Below are positions 18,054 to 27,565 of a DNA stretch of 31,568 nt, one piece after another. Under the pieces are notes generated by a model. That model saw only the letters and a program-made list of their open reading frames with translations, was not told where the DNA came from and made no database searches. The translations under genes were made by a program, and so were the position numbers. How positions within the stretch are numbered: the first letter of the stretch is position 1; every line of letters begins with the position of its first letter. The stretch is from a virus: the IMG/VR virus record IMGVR_UViG_3300032304_001935, positions 1-31,568 of that record, one strand, 5' to 3'.

Positions 18054-20203
18054 TGGCTGACGGCCAAGTTTCACCGCAGTACAGTCAGATTTACACCCTT
18101 GGAGTACGTCCGGGGATAAAGCGTGACGGTACTGTGTTTGAATCCCAAGAATACAGCGACGGCGTGTGGTGTCGCTTTCAGCGTGGCACACCTAAAAAAA
18201 TGGGTGGCTATCGGGAACTGTTCAATAGCTTTAGTGGTATCCCACGCGGCTTTATTACTAATCCATACAACGGCGTAAACTATTCGTTTGCTGGCACGCA
18301 GGTAGGCTTAGACGTGTTTACCACTGGCACAACACTTGGCGCTGGTAGTGGTCCGTTTAACGGTATCTTTATACCCGGTTACTCTAAGCTGCCTGTCACT
18401 GGCGATACGATTACAAACACGACAACGTCGTTTACGATTGATAGCAACGCAACCACCCCAGTTAACTACACCTCAGTGTACCCAGCTGGTACCAAGGTTA
18501 TTTTTTCACAGTCTGGTACCCCGACAGTTTACACTGTTACATCTTCCACTTTTTCTACGCCAAACACGGTAGTAAACTTTTCACCTGCCGTTGGTGGCGC
18601 AGTAGTGATAAGCAATGTGTGGATATACGATCAGTTTTTTCAGGCAGACAGCCGACTACTGTGGCAGTTTGATTTTCAGTATGATCCGTCAGGCGGTCAA
18701 TTAAAATTATTAGCCCATCCAGGTCTGAACTTACAGAACATCGACAACGGTGTAAACACGCCAGTCTACTACGGCAACACGTTACCTAACTCCAGCCAAC
18801 AATGGAACTTTGAGGTCTTAGCAGATAGCAGTGGTCAAAACCCAACCTATCTACCAATTAGTGTTGACGGTGGTGTGTGCTGTCTGTATCCATTTATTTT
18901 TGCTTATGGATCAAACGGATTTATATCGAACAATAACGTCAATACAACGTATATTGACCAAGTACTAACAGACTGGAACGGTCCGTTTGCTAACCAAGTT
19001 AACATGTCTGCCTCTAAGATAGTTAAGGGACTGCCAACTCGGGGTGGTACCAATGCGCCGTCTGGATTGTTTTGGGCGTTAGATAGTTTAATCCGGGTAT
19101 CGTTCACAGCGCAATCCCCTAATTACTGGCGCTATGATATTGTTTCCAGCCAAATCTCAATCATGTCATCATCCGCAGTAGTTGAAATGGATGGCACATA
19201 CTATTGGATGGGCGTTGATCGCTTCTATGCGTATAACGGTAGTGTTACGGTTGTGCCAAATGATAAAAACGTAAACTGGCTATTTGACAATCTTAACTAC
19301 ACACAACGCCAAAAAGTGTGGGCTACCAAGGTGCCGCGCTACAACGAGATTTGGTTCTTTTATCCACGCGACAACGCAACTGAGTGTACCGACGCTATTA
19401 TCTACAACGTTAAAGATAAGATCTGGTACGACGCTGGTCAAGCTGACGGAGCGCAAAGGTCATGTGGCTACACCACCGAGATTTTTCCAACACCAGTGTG
19501 GTGTGACTGGAACTACAATGTGGAGTTTAGCCAAGCGTTTAATGTAATTACGACCCCCGCTGGCAGCCCCGCACCGACATCATCGCAGTTTTATTTATCT
19601 GGTAATCAAAGTCAGGTGTTTAGTCCGGGTGACTATGTAGCATTTAGTAACATACCAAATGACACCGCGTATAAAGTAATTTCCGCAGCGTTTACGTACA
19701 ACACGACTGGTAACCAACCTCCAGGGGCAACGTTAATTACTGTAGCCACTGTATTAAACCCAGTGCCTGCAGTCGGGCAGCTTGTCTATATGGTTACTGG
19801 CGGATACGCAATCTGGCAGCATGAGTTTGGGTTAAACAAGGTTACGTTCTTGGATGAGCAAGCCATTCAGTCTAGCTTCACTACATGCGATATAAGTTGG
19901 GTTGGTGGCACCCCATCCCAAGATGCACCACAGGGCGTTAACCGCCGCATGCACTTGCGCCGTATTGAGCCAGACTTTGTTCAAGTTGGCGATATGACGT
20001 TAAACATTCTTGGCCGTAAGTTTGCCGCTGGTGAAAATCAAGAGACTTCCGGACCGTTTTCTTTTGGTCAAGATACACCTAAGATTGACCTGCGTGTGGA
20101 GCACCGTGAGACTCGGTTACAATTTGAATCAAACACCATTAACGGAAACTACGAAATGGGTCGTATCTTAATTACTGCTGAATTTGGCGACGAGAGGCCG
20201 TAA
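18053..20203 (+). CDS. Large tail protein, possible nozzle/beta-propeller
   Basis: A 716-residue protein. The N-terminus MADGQVSPQYSQIYTLGVRP with GVWCRFQRGTPKKMGGYREL is a signature I know from uncultured short-tailed phages. The body contains repeated short units with aromatic and Gly residues (LFWALDSLIRVSF, YWRYDIVSSQISIM, AYNGSVTVVPNDKNVNWLF, KVWATKVPRYNEIWFFYPR) compatible with propeller blades, as in tail nozzles. Near 500-590 is an inserted small beta domain. The C-terminus (RLQFESNTINGNYEMGRILI) matches the usual end of such proteins. Both ends overlap neighbours by one base. The nozzle assignment is inference; tail location is more certain. Confidence 0.65.
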   Translation: MADGQVSPQYSQIYTLGVRPGIKRDGTVFESQEYSDGVWCRFQRGTPKKMGGYRELFNSFSGIPRGFITNPYNGVNYSFAGTQVGLDVFTTGTTLGAGSGPFNGIFIPGYSKLPVTGDTITNTTTSFTIDSNATTPVNYTSVYPAGTKVIFSQSGTPTVYTVTSSTFSTPNTVVNFSPAVGGAVVISNVWIYDQFFQADSRLLWQFDFQYDPSGGQLKLLAHPGLNLQNIDNGVNTPVYYGNTLPNSSQQWNFEVLADSSGQNPTYLPISVDGGVCCLYPFIFAYGSNGFISNNNVNTTYIDQVLTDWNGPFANQVNMSASKIVKGLPTRGGTNAPSGLFWALDSLIRVSFTAQSPNYWRYDIVSSQISIMSSSAVVEMDGTYYWMGVDRFYAYNGSVTVVPNDKNVNWLFDNLNYTQRQKVWATKVPRYNEIWFFYPRDNATECTDAIIYNVKDKIWYDAGQADGAQRSCGYTTEIFPTPVWCDWNYNVEFSQAFNVITTPAGSPAPTSSQFYLSGNQSQVFSPGDYVAFSNIPNDTAYKVISAAFTYNTTGNQPPGATLITVATVLNPVPAVGQLVYMVTGGYAIWQHEFGLNKVTFLDEQAIQSSFTTCDISWVGGTPSQDAPQGVNRRMHLRRIEPDFVQVGDMTLNILGRKFAAGENQETSGPFSFGQDTPKIDLRVEHRETRLQFESNTINGNYEMGRILITAEFGDERP

Positions 20204-20454
20204 TGGCGCTCCAGTCATTCTTTCCATGCACCCCCACCCTTATGAGCTGGGAAGAATGGAACGGTAATTTAGTCATGTTTTACGGGGAAGAGCCCATACC
20301 GGCGCTCCCCGAGGAAGACTGGAGATTGGTCGCTAATAACGTGGCGCAGCTAGCCACGTTTTTAAACTACCCCGTTCCAGACCCCCAGCTGTATGAAGAC
20401 TGGCAAGATTGGGCATTCGAGTTTACTGAAATTATTAACGGGCCAACACAATAA
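20203..20454 (+). CDS. Small acidic tail-operon protein
   Basis: An 83-residue acidic, Trp-rich protein (SWEEWNGNLVMFYGEE, EEDWRLVANNVAQLATFLNY, YEDWQDWAFEFTEI). It overlaps the large tail gene by one base and ends the unit, three bases before the stem of a strong terminator. Similar small proteins often follow the large tail protein in uncultured phages. No function is known; tail assembly or chaperone roles are possible. Confidence 0.6.
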   Translation: MALQSFFPCTPTLMSWEEWNGNLVMFYGEEPIPALPEEDWRLVANNVAQLATFLNYPVPDPQLYEDWQDWAFEFTEIINGPTQ

Positions 20455-20456
20455 TT

Positions 20457-20479
20457 AGGGCGTTTTTACGCCCTTTTTT
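20457..20479 (+). terminator. Strong intrinsic terminator, composite copy 3
   Basis: GGGCGT pairs perfectly with ACGCCC around the loop TTTT, extended by an A-T pair, and is followed by six T (20474-20479). It separates the neck/tail unit from the large internal-protein unit. Confidence 0.85.
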
Positions 20480-20496
20480 GCATTAGTAAATGTAGG
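20480..20496 (+). promoter_or_regulatory. Putative phage promoter motif, copy 3
   Basis: GCATTAGTAAATGTAGG, fused to the T-run of the preceding terminator and 16 bases upstream of the ATG at 20513. It shares GCATTAGT and the closing AGG with copies at 9325 and 14225. The short leader that would result has no clear SD. Confidence 0.5.
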
Positions 20497-20512
20497 ACAA
20501 ATTACTTAAAAT

Positions 20513-23500
20513 ATGGCACTAGAGACTTTGGATTCCAACGAGCAAAATCAAGACGCCACAGTCACTGTGCAGGGCGCAGACGCGTCTTTTGATAATGCCC
20601 AAGCCATAAACCAAGGTGCATTAGATACGTTAACTACCCCAACGTACGGCTCAACCCAAGCAATTTCTGATTGGTACCAAAATAAAGAAACGGGCTTAGG
20701 CCGTGAGGCCGACCTTGGTGGTCTAAATTACTGGGCAAAAGAGTTTGGTGAAACGTTAGATCCAAACGAAATATCCATTTTGCAGAGTAGCCCAGAGTAT
20801 CAAAACCGTCAATTTCTTACGGGACTATACAATACTGAATTAGGTCGTGCGTACGATCAACCCGGATATAATTTTTGGATGGAGTCGCTTGGTTCGGGGA
20901 CATCCAGAGCAGACATTGAAAAAGCGTTTAATGCATCGCAAGAAGGTTCGATGTATGACATATACCAACAAGAGCTTGGACGTAAACCAGATACCGAAGG
21001 TGCTCAGTACTGGTCTGGTCAAAACCTAACACCCGAACAGTTACGTCAACAAATTGCGCAATCTGAAGAGGGCCGCAAATACGACATTGCAACGGCTTAC
21101 GATACTAAATTAGGCCGAAAAGGATCTCCAGAAGAGATTCAAAACTGGTACGATCAGCTTTCTAAAGGTACATCTTTTGAAGATATTCTAAAGTCAATAG
21201 AATCCTCTCCAGAAGCCACGGTCTACGACGACTTTATGCAATACCTTGGTCGTGCTCCTGACGCTGCTGGTGGAAAGTATTGGATAGAACAGTTGCAAGC
21301 CGGCGTTGCACCTCAAGACATTGCAAGGGCAATTGCCCTATCCGACGAAGGCATTAAAACCGCAACCAGTGATATAACACCGTTGCTAGAAGCCACACTG
21401 GGTGCAGAGTTTGTTAAGGGAATGACTCCCGAACAAATTAATCAGTACGTTAGATTTTTTGCAGACCCAAGTTCAGACTTGGATCAAAATGCCAAGTTAG
21501 CGGATATTTATAAGCAGATTGCGTTAGACCCGATACTCGGCACCAAACTAAAGGCTGAGAACCCAATGATGTGGGAACAGTTAACGCCGCTAACCAATCG
21601 ACCAGACGAGTTAGTTCGCACGGATCGTACGGTGTACGGTCAGTACGGCTCTGTTGAGATTGGTGGTGCTAATGTGCCCATTCTTAACGCAAAAACGGCA
21701 GATCAAATTTTAGGTTCTGGTAACAGCGGAACCGTTGGAGACTTCTCGCACAGCCGTGGTGGTCTAACTCATAACTTAGGTTGGACTTCTAACTCGTTTA
21801 GTGGCGATCTGTCTAGGGGCGCAAATGCTTTGGGGGCCACTTCAACATTTGACCCCGAAACTGGTCTGACATCTTATACTGGTTTAAATGAAGCCGCTGC
21901 GCTAGTTGGTGTTGATCCAGCCCAATTTAAAGACAAGCAAGTACAAGCGACAACAAAAGATCAGTATGATGAGTACGGGCAGCTTGTAACAAAAGGTGGG
22001 CAGCCTGCTTTTCAGACTGATGAGTCTGGTAATACAACGCCCGTCATGCAAACTATTACTGCCGAGTCACAGCTGTATGACGCAGTAGGGGAAGCAGCAA
22101 AAAATATTTACAGATACACCGGCGACTCGTTGACCCCTGGTCGCGCCACAGAAGGCGGTGCTCAAAGTTTTGACACGGTGTTTTATAAGCGGGTTGGCGA
22201 TGAGTTAATTCCAATCGGCGCGCCGCAAGCACACGGCGGTGTGCAGAACATGGACATCTATCGTCCAAAAGATTCTGGTTTCAGTACCCCGCTGATGATG
22301 GCAGTTTCAATTGGTGCAATGGTTGCAGCACCGTATTTAGCACCGTATATTGGGGCTACTTTGGGCGTTGGAACAACTACTGCGGCCATAATGACTGGAG
22401 TTATAGTGGGCGCTGGTGTTGGTGCGGCAAACGCAACAATCACTGGAAAGAGTATTGGTGACGCATCTTTAAAGGGCGGTGCTATTGGCGGAGTAACCGC
22501 AGGGATAACCGCTGGCCTAGCCGAAGGGTTGAGTTCAGCGTTCCCACCAACAATTGCAGCAGACGGAACAAAAGTAGCAAATTCTATTTTCACTGGAGCC
22601 AGTGAACTAATGGGTGGTGTAGTTTCACCAGCTGGTGTGCAGTCGGTTGTTACTCAAACTTTAGCCCGCACATTGGCAACTGCTACTCAAGGCGCTAACG
22701 GGGATAAAATTTTAAGCGCATTTGGAACTGCTTTAGTATCTTCTGGATTAAGTGTTGCCGCATCAGAGCAAATTGTAAGTCAAATGGCAACCGCTGGATT
22801 CGACAAAGACAATGTTGCAAAATTAGCTAGAACAGTACAAATTGCTGTTAACACTGGAACCACTGGTGCGTTAAGCGGTAAAAGTAATGATCAAATTTTA
22901 CAATCAATTATTGCCAGTGTTGTAGCTGGCGGTCCTAGTATTGCAAAGGCAAAAGATACGACCACGGCCAATACAAATATTAATCCAGCTACAGGTCAGC
23001 CATATACAAGCAGTGATCAGAGTGCAACAGTCAGTCCAAGTAGTGGTGCCGTAACTGTTCCAAGTTCTTTAACTAACCCCGAAGCCATAAGTGCATACAA
23101 CAGTTATATAAGTCAAGGGGCAGATTCTGAATTAGCTCAAACTTTAGCTGAAGGGCACCAACAAGCCGCTACTACCGCTGGGACGGGAACCCAAGTTGCA
23201 GCAAATGTAACAGTAAAGTTTACGGCAGAAGATTCCCAAATTCTATCCGATATTTTAAAAAATCCTCAGGACGTACAAGCACAATTATATGATTCCAAAT
23301 ATTATGATACTGAAACAGGTACTTGGAAACCAGTTGAGATTTCTGAAACGGGTGGTGGTGGGGCGGGATCTGCTCAAGTAACAGGAACCGCAAGTAAACC
23401 CGGAGATGTACCGACTGCTCAAGAACTAGCAACCGATGCAGCAAACGGAACACTACCATCTACTGCAGATATTAATGAGGGTCTTGCCAACGGCAATATG

Positions 23501-24658
23501 TCTAAGGCTGCTGCAGATGCGTATTTAAAAGCCCTTAGCGATGCGGAACCTAAAGCTCCGGGTTCCGCAGATAATGATTTTGAATCAATTAATTTAGCAA
23601 TATCATTATCTTCCGGATTAATTAATAGTGGTTCTAATCCAGCAAATACATTAAGTAGGGTTTCTTTAGCAACAGGTGTTAGTCCAACGGCAATTGCTTC
23701 AGCAATAAACTCATCTGTAGGTATAAAAAGTGGTGTAACAGGTGTCACGGGCGCGACAGGAGTAACAGGCGCAACGGGCGGTACAAGCGTAACAGGTGGA
23801 GTAACAGGCGGTACAGGCGGCACAGGCGGTGTTACAGGTGGTGTTACAGGTGGTGTTACAGGTGGCGTTACTGGTGGTGTTACAGGTGGTGTTACGGGCG
23901 GAGTAACCGGTGGTGTTACTGGCGGTACAGGTGGTGTTACGGGAGTAACAGGCGGTACAGGCGGCGGAGGTGGTGGCGGGGGTAGCGGCACAGGTACACG
24001 CACACCAACACAGCCAGTGACAATACCACAGATGCGTGCTGCTCAAGCCGCACAAGAAACATCAGGCATTTATGACTTAACACCCGGCTTAACTAAGGCC
24101 AGAACAAATTATCAATTAGCCGGACAATTTAAGATGGCTACAGGAGGCGCAGTGGCAACACAATACGACCCGTTTGGATTAAATACATCAACCTATGGCA
24201 CATCAGACAGCGCGGGCATTTCAGATCCGTCTGCTTCGCCATTTGTTGGCTCTAGCTTAAAGATGCCTAAACTAAAAGTGGGCATGACAAAGCGCAATGT
24301 AGACTATAATTTACCTGGATACAATCCAAAATTTATGGCAGAAGGTGGCACTATAGAAAGCCACAATCCACAGTTCTTCAGTGAAGGCGGTTTGGGTTCG
24401 TTAGAGAACCGTTACGTTAATGGAGAAGGAAACGGTACTAGCGATGAAGTGCCAGCGATGCTTGCCAATGGTGAGTTTGTTATTCCAGCTGACGTTGTGG
24501 CAGCATTAGGAAACGGTAGTAACGAAGCGGGTGCTGGTGTACTAGATCAATTTTTACAAACCATTCGCGAACATAGACAGAAACACGATTCAAAAGAGTT
24601 GCCCCCAGATTCAAAAGGGCCCCTTGCATATTTACTTGAAGCTAAAAAGAGAGCATAA
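20513..24658 (+). CDS. Giant internal/ejection-like protein with DUF4214 units
   Basis: A 1381-residue protein. Domains in order: five DUF4214-like helical units (about 53-98, 101-145, 147-187, 189-236, 237-281), each with a YxxxLGR-PD...YW pattern; a mixed region; a hydrophobic Gly/Ala zipper (about 587-673, e.g. AIMTGVIVGAGVGAANATIT); low-complexity helical parts; a Gly-Val-Thr repeat (about 1074-1160); and a C-terminal SDEVPAML...EFVIPADVVAALGNG motif (about 1311-1347), a widespread C-terminal module in phage virion proteins. It heads a four-gene unit that looks like an internal core. The zipper suggests membrane insertion during DNA ejection, by analogy with T7 core proteins; this is inference. 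A tape-measure role is the alternative. No SD at the start. Confidence 0.65.
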   Translation: MALETLDSNEQNQDATVTVQGADASFDNAQAINQGALDTLTTPTYGSTQAISDWYQNKETGLGREADLGGLNYWAKEFGETLDPNEISILQSSPEYQNRQFLTGLYNTELGRAYDQPGYNFWMESLGSGTSRADIEKAFNASQEGSMYDIYQQELGRKPDTEGAQYWSGQNLTPEQLRQQIAQSEEGRKYDIATAYDTKLGRKGSPEEIQNWYDQLSKGTSFEDILKSIESSPEATVYDDFMQYLGRAPDAAGGKYWIEQLQAGVAPQDIARAIALSDEGIKTATSDITPLLEATLGAEFVKGMTPEQINQYVRFFADPSSDLDQNAKLADIYKQIALDPILGTKLKAENPMMWEQLTPLTNRPDELVRTDRTVYGQYGSVEIGGANVPILNAKTADQILGSGNSGTVGDFSHSRGGLTHNLGWTSNSFSGDLSRGANALGATSTFDPETGLTSYTGLNEAAALVGVDPAQFKDKQVQATTKDQYDEYGQLVTKGGQPAFQTDESGNTTPVMQTITAESQLYDAVGEAAKNIYRYTGDSLTPGRATEGGAQSFDTVFYKRVGDELIPIGAPQAHGGVQNMDIYRPKDSGFSTPLMMAVSIGAMVAAPYLAPYIGATLGVGTTTAAIMTGVIVGAGVGAANATITGKSIGDASLKGGAIGGVTAGITAGLAEGLSSAFPPTIAADGTKVANSIFTGASELMGGVVSPAGVQSVVTQTLARTLATATQGANGDKILSAFGTALVSSGLSVAASEQIVSQMATAGFDKDNVAKLARTVQIAVNTGTTGALSGKSNDQILQSIIASVVAGGPSIAKAKDTTTANTNINPATGQPYTSSDQSATVSPSSGAVTVPSSLTNPEAISAYNSYISQGADSELAQTLAEGHQQAATTAGTGTQVAANVTVKFTAEDSQILSDILKNPQDVQAQLYDSKYYDTETGTWKPVEISETGGGGAGSAQVTGTASKPGDVPTAQELATDAANGTLPSTADINEGLANGNMSKAAADAYLKALSDAEPKAPGSADNDFESINLAISLSSGLINSGSNPANTLSRVSLATGVSPTAIASAINSSVGIKSGVTGVTGATGVTGATGGTSVTGGVTGGTGGTGGVTGGVTGGVTGGVTGGVTGGVTGGVTGGVTGGTGGVTGVTGGTGGGGGGGGSGTGTRTPTQPVTIPQMRAAQAAQETSGIYDLTPGLTKARTNYQLAGQFKMATGGAVATQYDPFGLNTSTYGTSDSAGISDPSASPFVGSSLKMPKLKVGMTKRNVDYNLPGYNPKFMAEGGTIESHNPQFFSEGGLGSLENRYVNGEGNGTSDEVPAMLANGEFVIPADVVAALGNGSNEAGAGVLDQFLQTIREHRQKHDSKELPPDSKGPLAYLLEAKKRA
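23732..23990 (+). repeat. Tandem GGTGTTACAGGT-type 12-base repeat
   Basis: Direct in-frame repeat encoding VTGG units, most regular at about 23828-23940, with synonymous variation between units. It forms a flexible or collagen-like linker in the giant protein. There are no spacers, so it is not a CRISPR. Confidence 0.8.
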
Positions 24659-24660
24659 TC

Positions 24661-25554
24661 ATGGCCGGACTATCAGATCTAATTACAAACACAGCTAATC
24701 AAACTACCTCAATGCCAGCGTGGTATGATACCGCGCAACAAAACATTGTTAGCCAAGCTGGTACTGCCGCCAGTGCGATGCCCTCACTGCAAAACACAGT
24801 GGCTGGTCAAGCTATTAGTAATCTACAGGGACCACAAAACCCGTTCTTGCAAGCTCAAGGTACGCTAGGACAGATATCCTCTGGCGCTGCCAATCCATGG
24901 ATTACAGATGCCGCAACCGGTCAAGTAACTCCAAACACGGGTACTGCAATGGGCGGTTTGTTTCAAGCACAGAACCAGCAGCTAAACCAGTTAATGCCAA
25001 ACGTCACAGCGCCAGTTCAAGGTGCTAACATTGCTGGCGGTAACTATGGCAGCTTACGAGGCCAGACAGCAACTAACAAAGCAATGGCAGACGCACAGGC
25101 GCAACTGTTTGCCCAGCAGATGCAAGCTGCGCTACAGAACCAGCAGACTGGCGTATCAGCGGCCACTGGTTTGGGTAACGTAGGACAGCAAGGCACAACT
25201 GCAATGACCACGTTAGGTCAGGCACAACAGTCCGATCCGTTTACAGCCGCTGCAAACTATGGTAAAATTGTAGGCGGTATCCAAGCACCTACAACAACAT
25301 CAAACAGGACACAATTGTCGCCACTCAATGTACTAGGTAGCTTTGCTACCGCAGGCAGTACTGGTTACAATGCAATAAATGAAGCATTAAAAAATTATGG
25401 TGGTCTGAGTGGTGTATTAGGTACATTATTTGGTAATAATGCGATGACTGGCATTAATAACGAACAGTCTATGTATGACGCCGAAGCACTAAATACGAAC
25501 TATACTCCAGAACAGCTTGATGAGTATCAAGCGTATTATCAAAATAGAGGATAA
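24661..25554 (+). CDS. Gln/Ala-rich internal virion protein
   Basis: A 297-residue protein starting two bases after the giant gene. It is rich in Gln, Ala, Asn and Thr and poor in charge. The start (MPAWYDTAQQNIVSQA) and the middle (NIAGGNYGSLRGQTATNKAM, then a helical AQAQLFAQQMQAALQNQQTG) recur in uncultured aquatic phages beside large internal proteins, which resembles the T7 gp14-15 context. A Gly-rich segment near the end (GGLSGVLGTLFGNN) may associate with membrane. The function is inferred to be DNA ejection or internal core; it has no enzyme motif. Confidence 0.6.
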   Translation: MAGLSDLITNTANQTTSMPAWYDTAQQNIVSQAGTAASAMPSLQNTVAGQAISNLQGPQNPFLQAQGTLGQISSGAANPWITDAATGQVTPNTGTAMGGLFQAQNQQLNQLMPNVTAPVQGANIAGGNYGSLRGQTATNKAMADAQAQLFAQQMQAALQNQQTGVSAATGLGNVGQQGTTAMTTLGQAQQSDPFTAAANYGKIVGGIQAPTTTSNRTQLSPLNVLGSFATAGSTGYNAINEALKNYGGLSGVLGTLFGNNAMTGINNEQSMYDAEALNTNYTPEQLDEYQAYYQNRG

Positions 25555-25558
25555 ATAT

Positions 25559-27565
25559 ATGGATAATGTTAAACCAGGTTTATCTTTTACGGAAGAAAAA
25601 GAGCCTACCGGTTCTTCTTTTAATGCACCCATAGGGGGAGCAGAAGTAGTTTCCTCTGGCGGAAAATCCGGAGTAAAAACTGCAGGTAAAGTATCTCTAG
25701 GACCTGAGCAAACCGAAGGCATATTAGCCAATATGCAAGCGCTAATTAACAAGCGAACCAGTCCAATGAACACCTTCTTAACCGGACTGCAAGAAGCGTC
25801 TGCTTGGGGTGCCGGTGGTGAGCAAGGTCCGTCTGCAGCATTGACTGCAGTACGGCGCCAAAGGCAATTAGAAGAGGCTGACACACTGGGCATGCAAGAG
25901 AAGATGGCTGCATTCCGAGCTGCACAAGCTCAAGCTGCCGCTCAGCGCGAATCAACCGGTAAATTTTTAGATACATTAACACCTGGCGGTGGAGAAGGTG
26001 GCGCTGGTGGTTTACCAACCGGATTAGATCCTAATATTTTAAATCGTGTTAGACAACTTAGTTTAGGTAGCGCAGAAGATCGTGAAATTGCAAATAAATT
26101 ATTAAATGCGCACCTCGCGGATGTTGGTAAAATTAAAAGCAGTGCTGCGTATTCTCCAGCGACGTATGAGAAGAAAATTGAAGTTGAACTACCCGATGGA
26201 GGGGGAATTGGATATATTTCATTGGAAGATGCCTTGGCTGGTAAAGGTAAACCAACTCCTAAAGGCGCGGCACAAGTACAAGTTGCGCAAGAAGAAATTA
26301 AAAACGCCCCACCTAGTGCTACAGCAGGCCGCGGTAACGCGGTTGAAATTGCCGCTAAGTTAAATATTCCATTGATAAGCGGTGACCGTAGTTGGGATAA
26401 ACAATATAACCTGTATTTAGAAAGCAAAAAGCCAGGCTACACCGGCAATCCAGTTGCATTCCCAGGGACAAGCAAACACGAAAAAGGGTATGCAATTGAT
26501 GTTGGTCCGATTACTGAAAAACAGAGACAGGACTTAATTGCGGCTGGGTTTAAACAAACACTGCCACAAAAAGATCCTAACCATTGGGAATTACAAGCTG
26601 CTCCAGCGGTGTCAGTTCCTATTCCTAAACCTTCGGGAACTGCCGCTCCGGTACCTACTGAAGTTAAAAAACCTGCACCTGCTGAGATTACTACAACAAA
26701 ACCAGTTGAGATACCAGTTGCTAGAGCTGAAATTGCTGCACAACCTCAACCGGGTGTAATTGATAGAAGTAAACCTATTTCGGCAGCGATGCGAAACCAA
26801 GCTGAGATAGAAAAAGCATTGGCCATTGAAGGCGGCCAGTCAAATATTAAGATGTTGGAAGACAACGGAAAAGTTTTTGTAACTAGAACAGATCCCGTAA
26901 TGCTTGCGGAACGTTCGGGCGATGTAAAACAAATTCAAACGTTAGTTGATAAGTACGCTAATGATCCTACTATCGCCGGTATTTTTAACGATAAAGGAAT
27001 TACCAATGCAATTGCTGTGGCAATTCGAGATGGTATTCAAACTCCTGGAGGACCAATTTCGGCACCAGCGATAACTGCAGTGATGCAGCGTTTAGATCCG
27101 AACGCTTCCCCAGAAAAAATTGAAGCTGCTCAAGAAATTGCCCGTTTAATGGGTAAGCGATTGATGGACGTTGTTGCAAAGTCTAAAGGTTCAACGTCTG
27201 ATAAAGACATGGTGGCATTTAGACAAATTGCTGGATCGGCAGATAGCGGGTGGAATGTCATTAATAAGTTAAATAATTACGACAGATTAGCAATTGAAAC
27301 AGATAAACGAGATCGTCAATTATTTAATAGTACTTACAATGGCAAAACATTTGATTACGCAAAACACACTGTCAATCCTGCTCGCGAAAAACTGTACGAA
27401 GACCATTACAAGAAAGCAGATGAAATTATTAAATCTAAACTGCAAACATTAAAAACACCGAATAGGCCTGCGGGAGTGCCAAAGGGTGCTGAATACAATC
27501 CCAAAACAAATCAATGGCGGCATAAAGATAAATCTGGAAACATGGTGATTACAAATGGCGGATAA
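25559..27565 (+). CDS. Internal/ejection protein with M15 peptidase domain
   Basis: The chosen start is ATG 25559 (MDNVKPGLSF), four bases after the previous stop with AGAGG upstream; an in-frame ATG at 25517 would overlap the previous gene. About 668 residues. The middle holds a VanY-like M15 domain: ISGDRSWDKQYNLY, then zinc ligands His307 and Asp314 (SKHEKGYAIDV) and His342 in a closing NHWELQ. Flanks are helical or disordered, with a Pro/Thr/Lys-rich linker at about 355-400. M15 enzymes cut peptide bonds in peptidoglycan. Inside a structural unit this suggests a virion-carried hydrolase that opens the wall during DNA entry, as gp16 does in T7 with a different fold. Overlaps the next gene by 11 bases. 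Confidence 0.75.
   Translation: MDNVKPGLSFTEEKEPTGSSFNAPIGGAEVVSSGGKSGVKTAGKVSLGPEQTEGILANMQALINKRTSPMNTFLTGLQEASAWGAGGEQGPSAALTAVRRQRQLEEADTLGMQEKMAAFRAAQAQAAAQRESTGKFLDTLTPGGGEGGAGGLPTGLDPNILNRVRQLSLGSAEDREIANKLLNAHLADVGKIKSSAAYSPATYEKKIEVELPDGGGIGYISLEDALAGKGKPTPKGAAQVQVAQEEIKNAPPSATAGRGNAVEIAAKLNIPLISGDRSWDKQYNLYLESKKPGYTGNPVAFPGTSKHEKGYAIDVGPITEKQRQDLIAAGFKQTLPQKDPNHWELQAAPAVSVPIPKPSGTAAPVPTEVKKPAPAEITTTKPVEIPVARAEIAAQPQPGVIDRSKPISAAMRNQAEIEKALAIEGGQSNIKMLEDNGKVFVTRTDPVMLAERSGDVKQIQTLVDKYANDPTIAGIFNDKGITNAIAVAIRDGIQTPGGPISAPAITAVMQRLDPNASPEKIEAAQEIARLMGKRLMDVVAKSKGSTSDKDMVAFRQIAGSADSGWNVINKLNNYDRLAIETDKRDRQLFNSTYNGKTFDYAKHTVNPAREKLYEDHYKKADEIIKSKLQTLKTPNRPAGVPKGAEYNPKTNQWRHKDKSGNMVITNGG

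Noticed and set aside
23732-23990. Possible CRISPR array
   Set aside because: The repeats are contiguous and in frame, with no unique spacers of constant length and no cas genes.
23419-24003. Minus-strand Pro/Val/Thr-rich frame and an overlapping Cys/Thr-rich frame at 23711-24055
   Set aside because: Both are reading shadows of the VTGG repeat in the giant plus-strand gene.
25517-25558. Earlier in-frame ATG for the M15-containing protein
   Set aside because: It would overlap the previous gene by 38 bases and adds a Lys/Ile-rich stretch unlike the family. The ATG at 25559 has AGAGG upstream.
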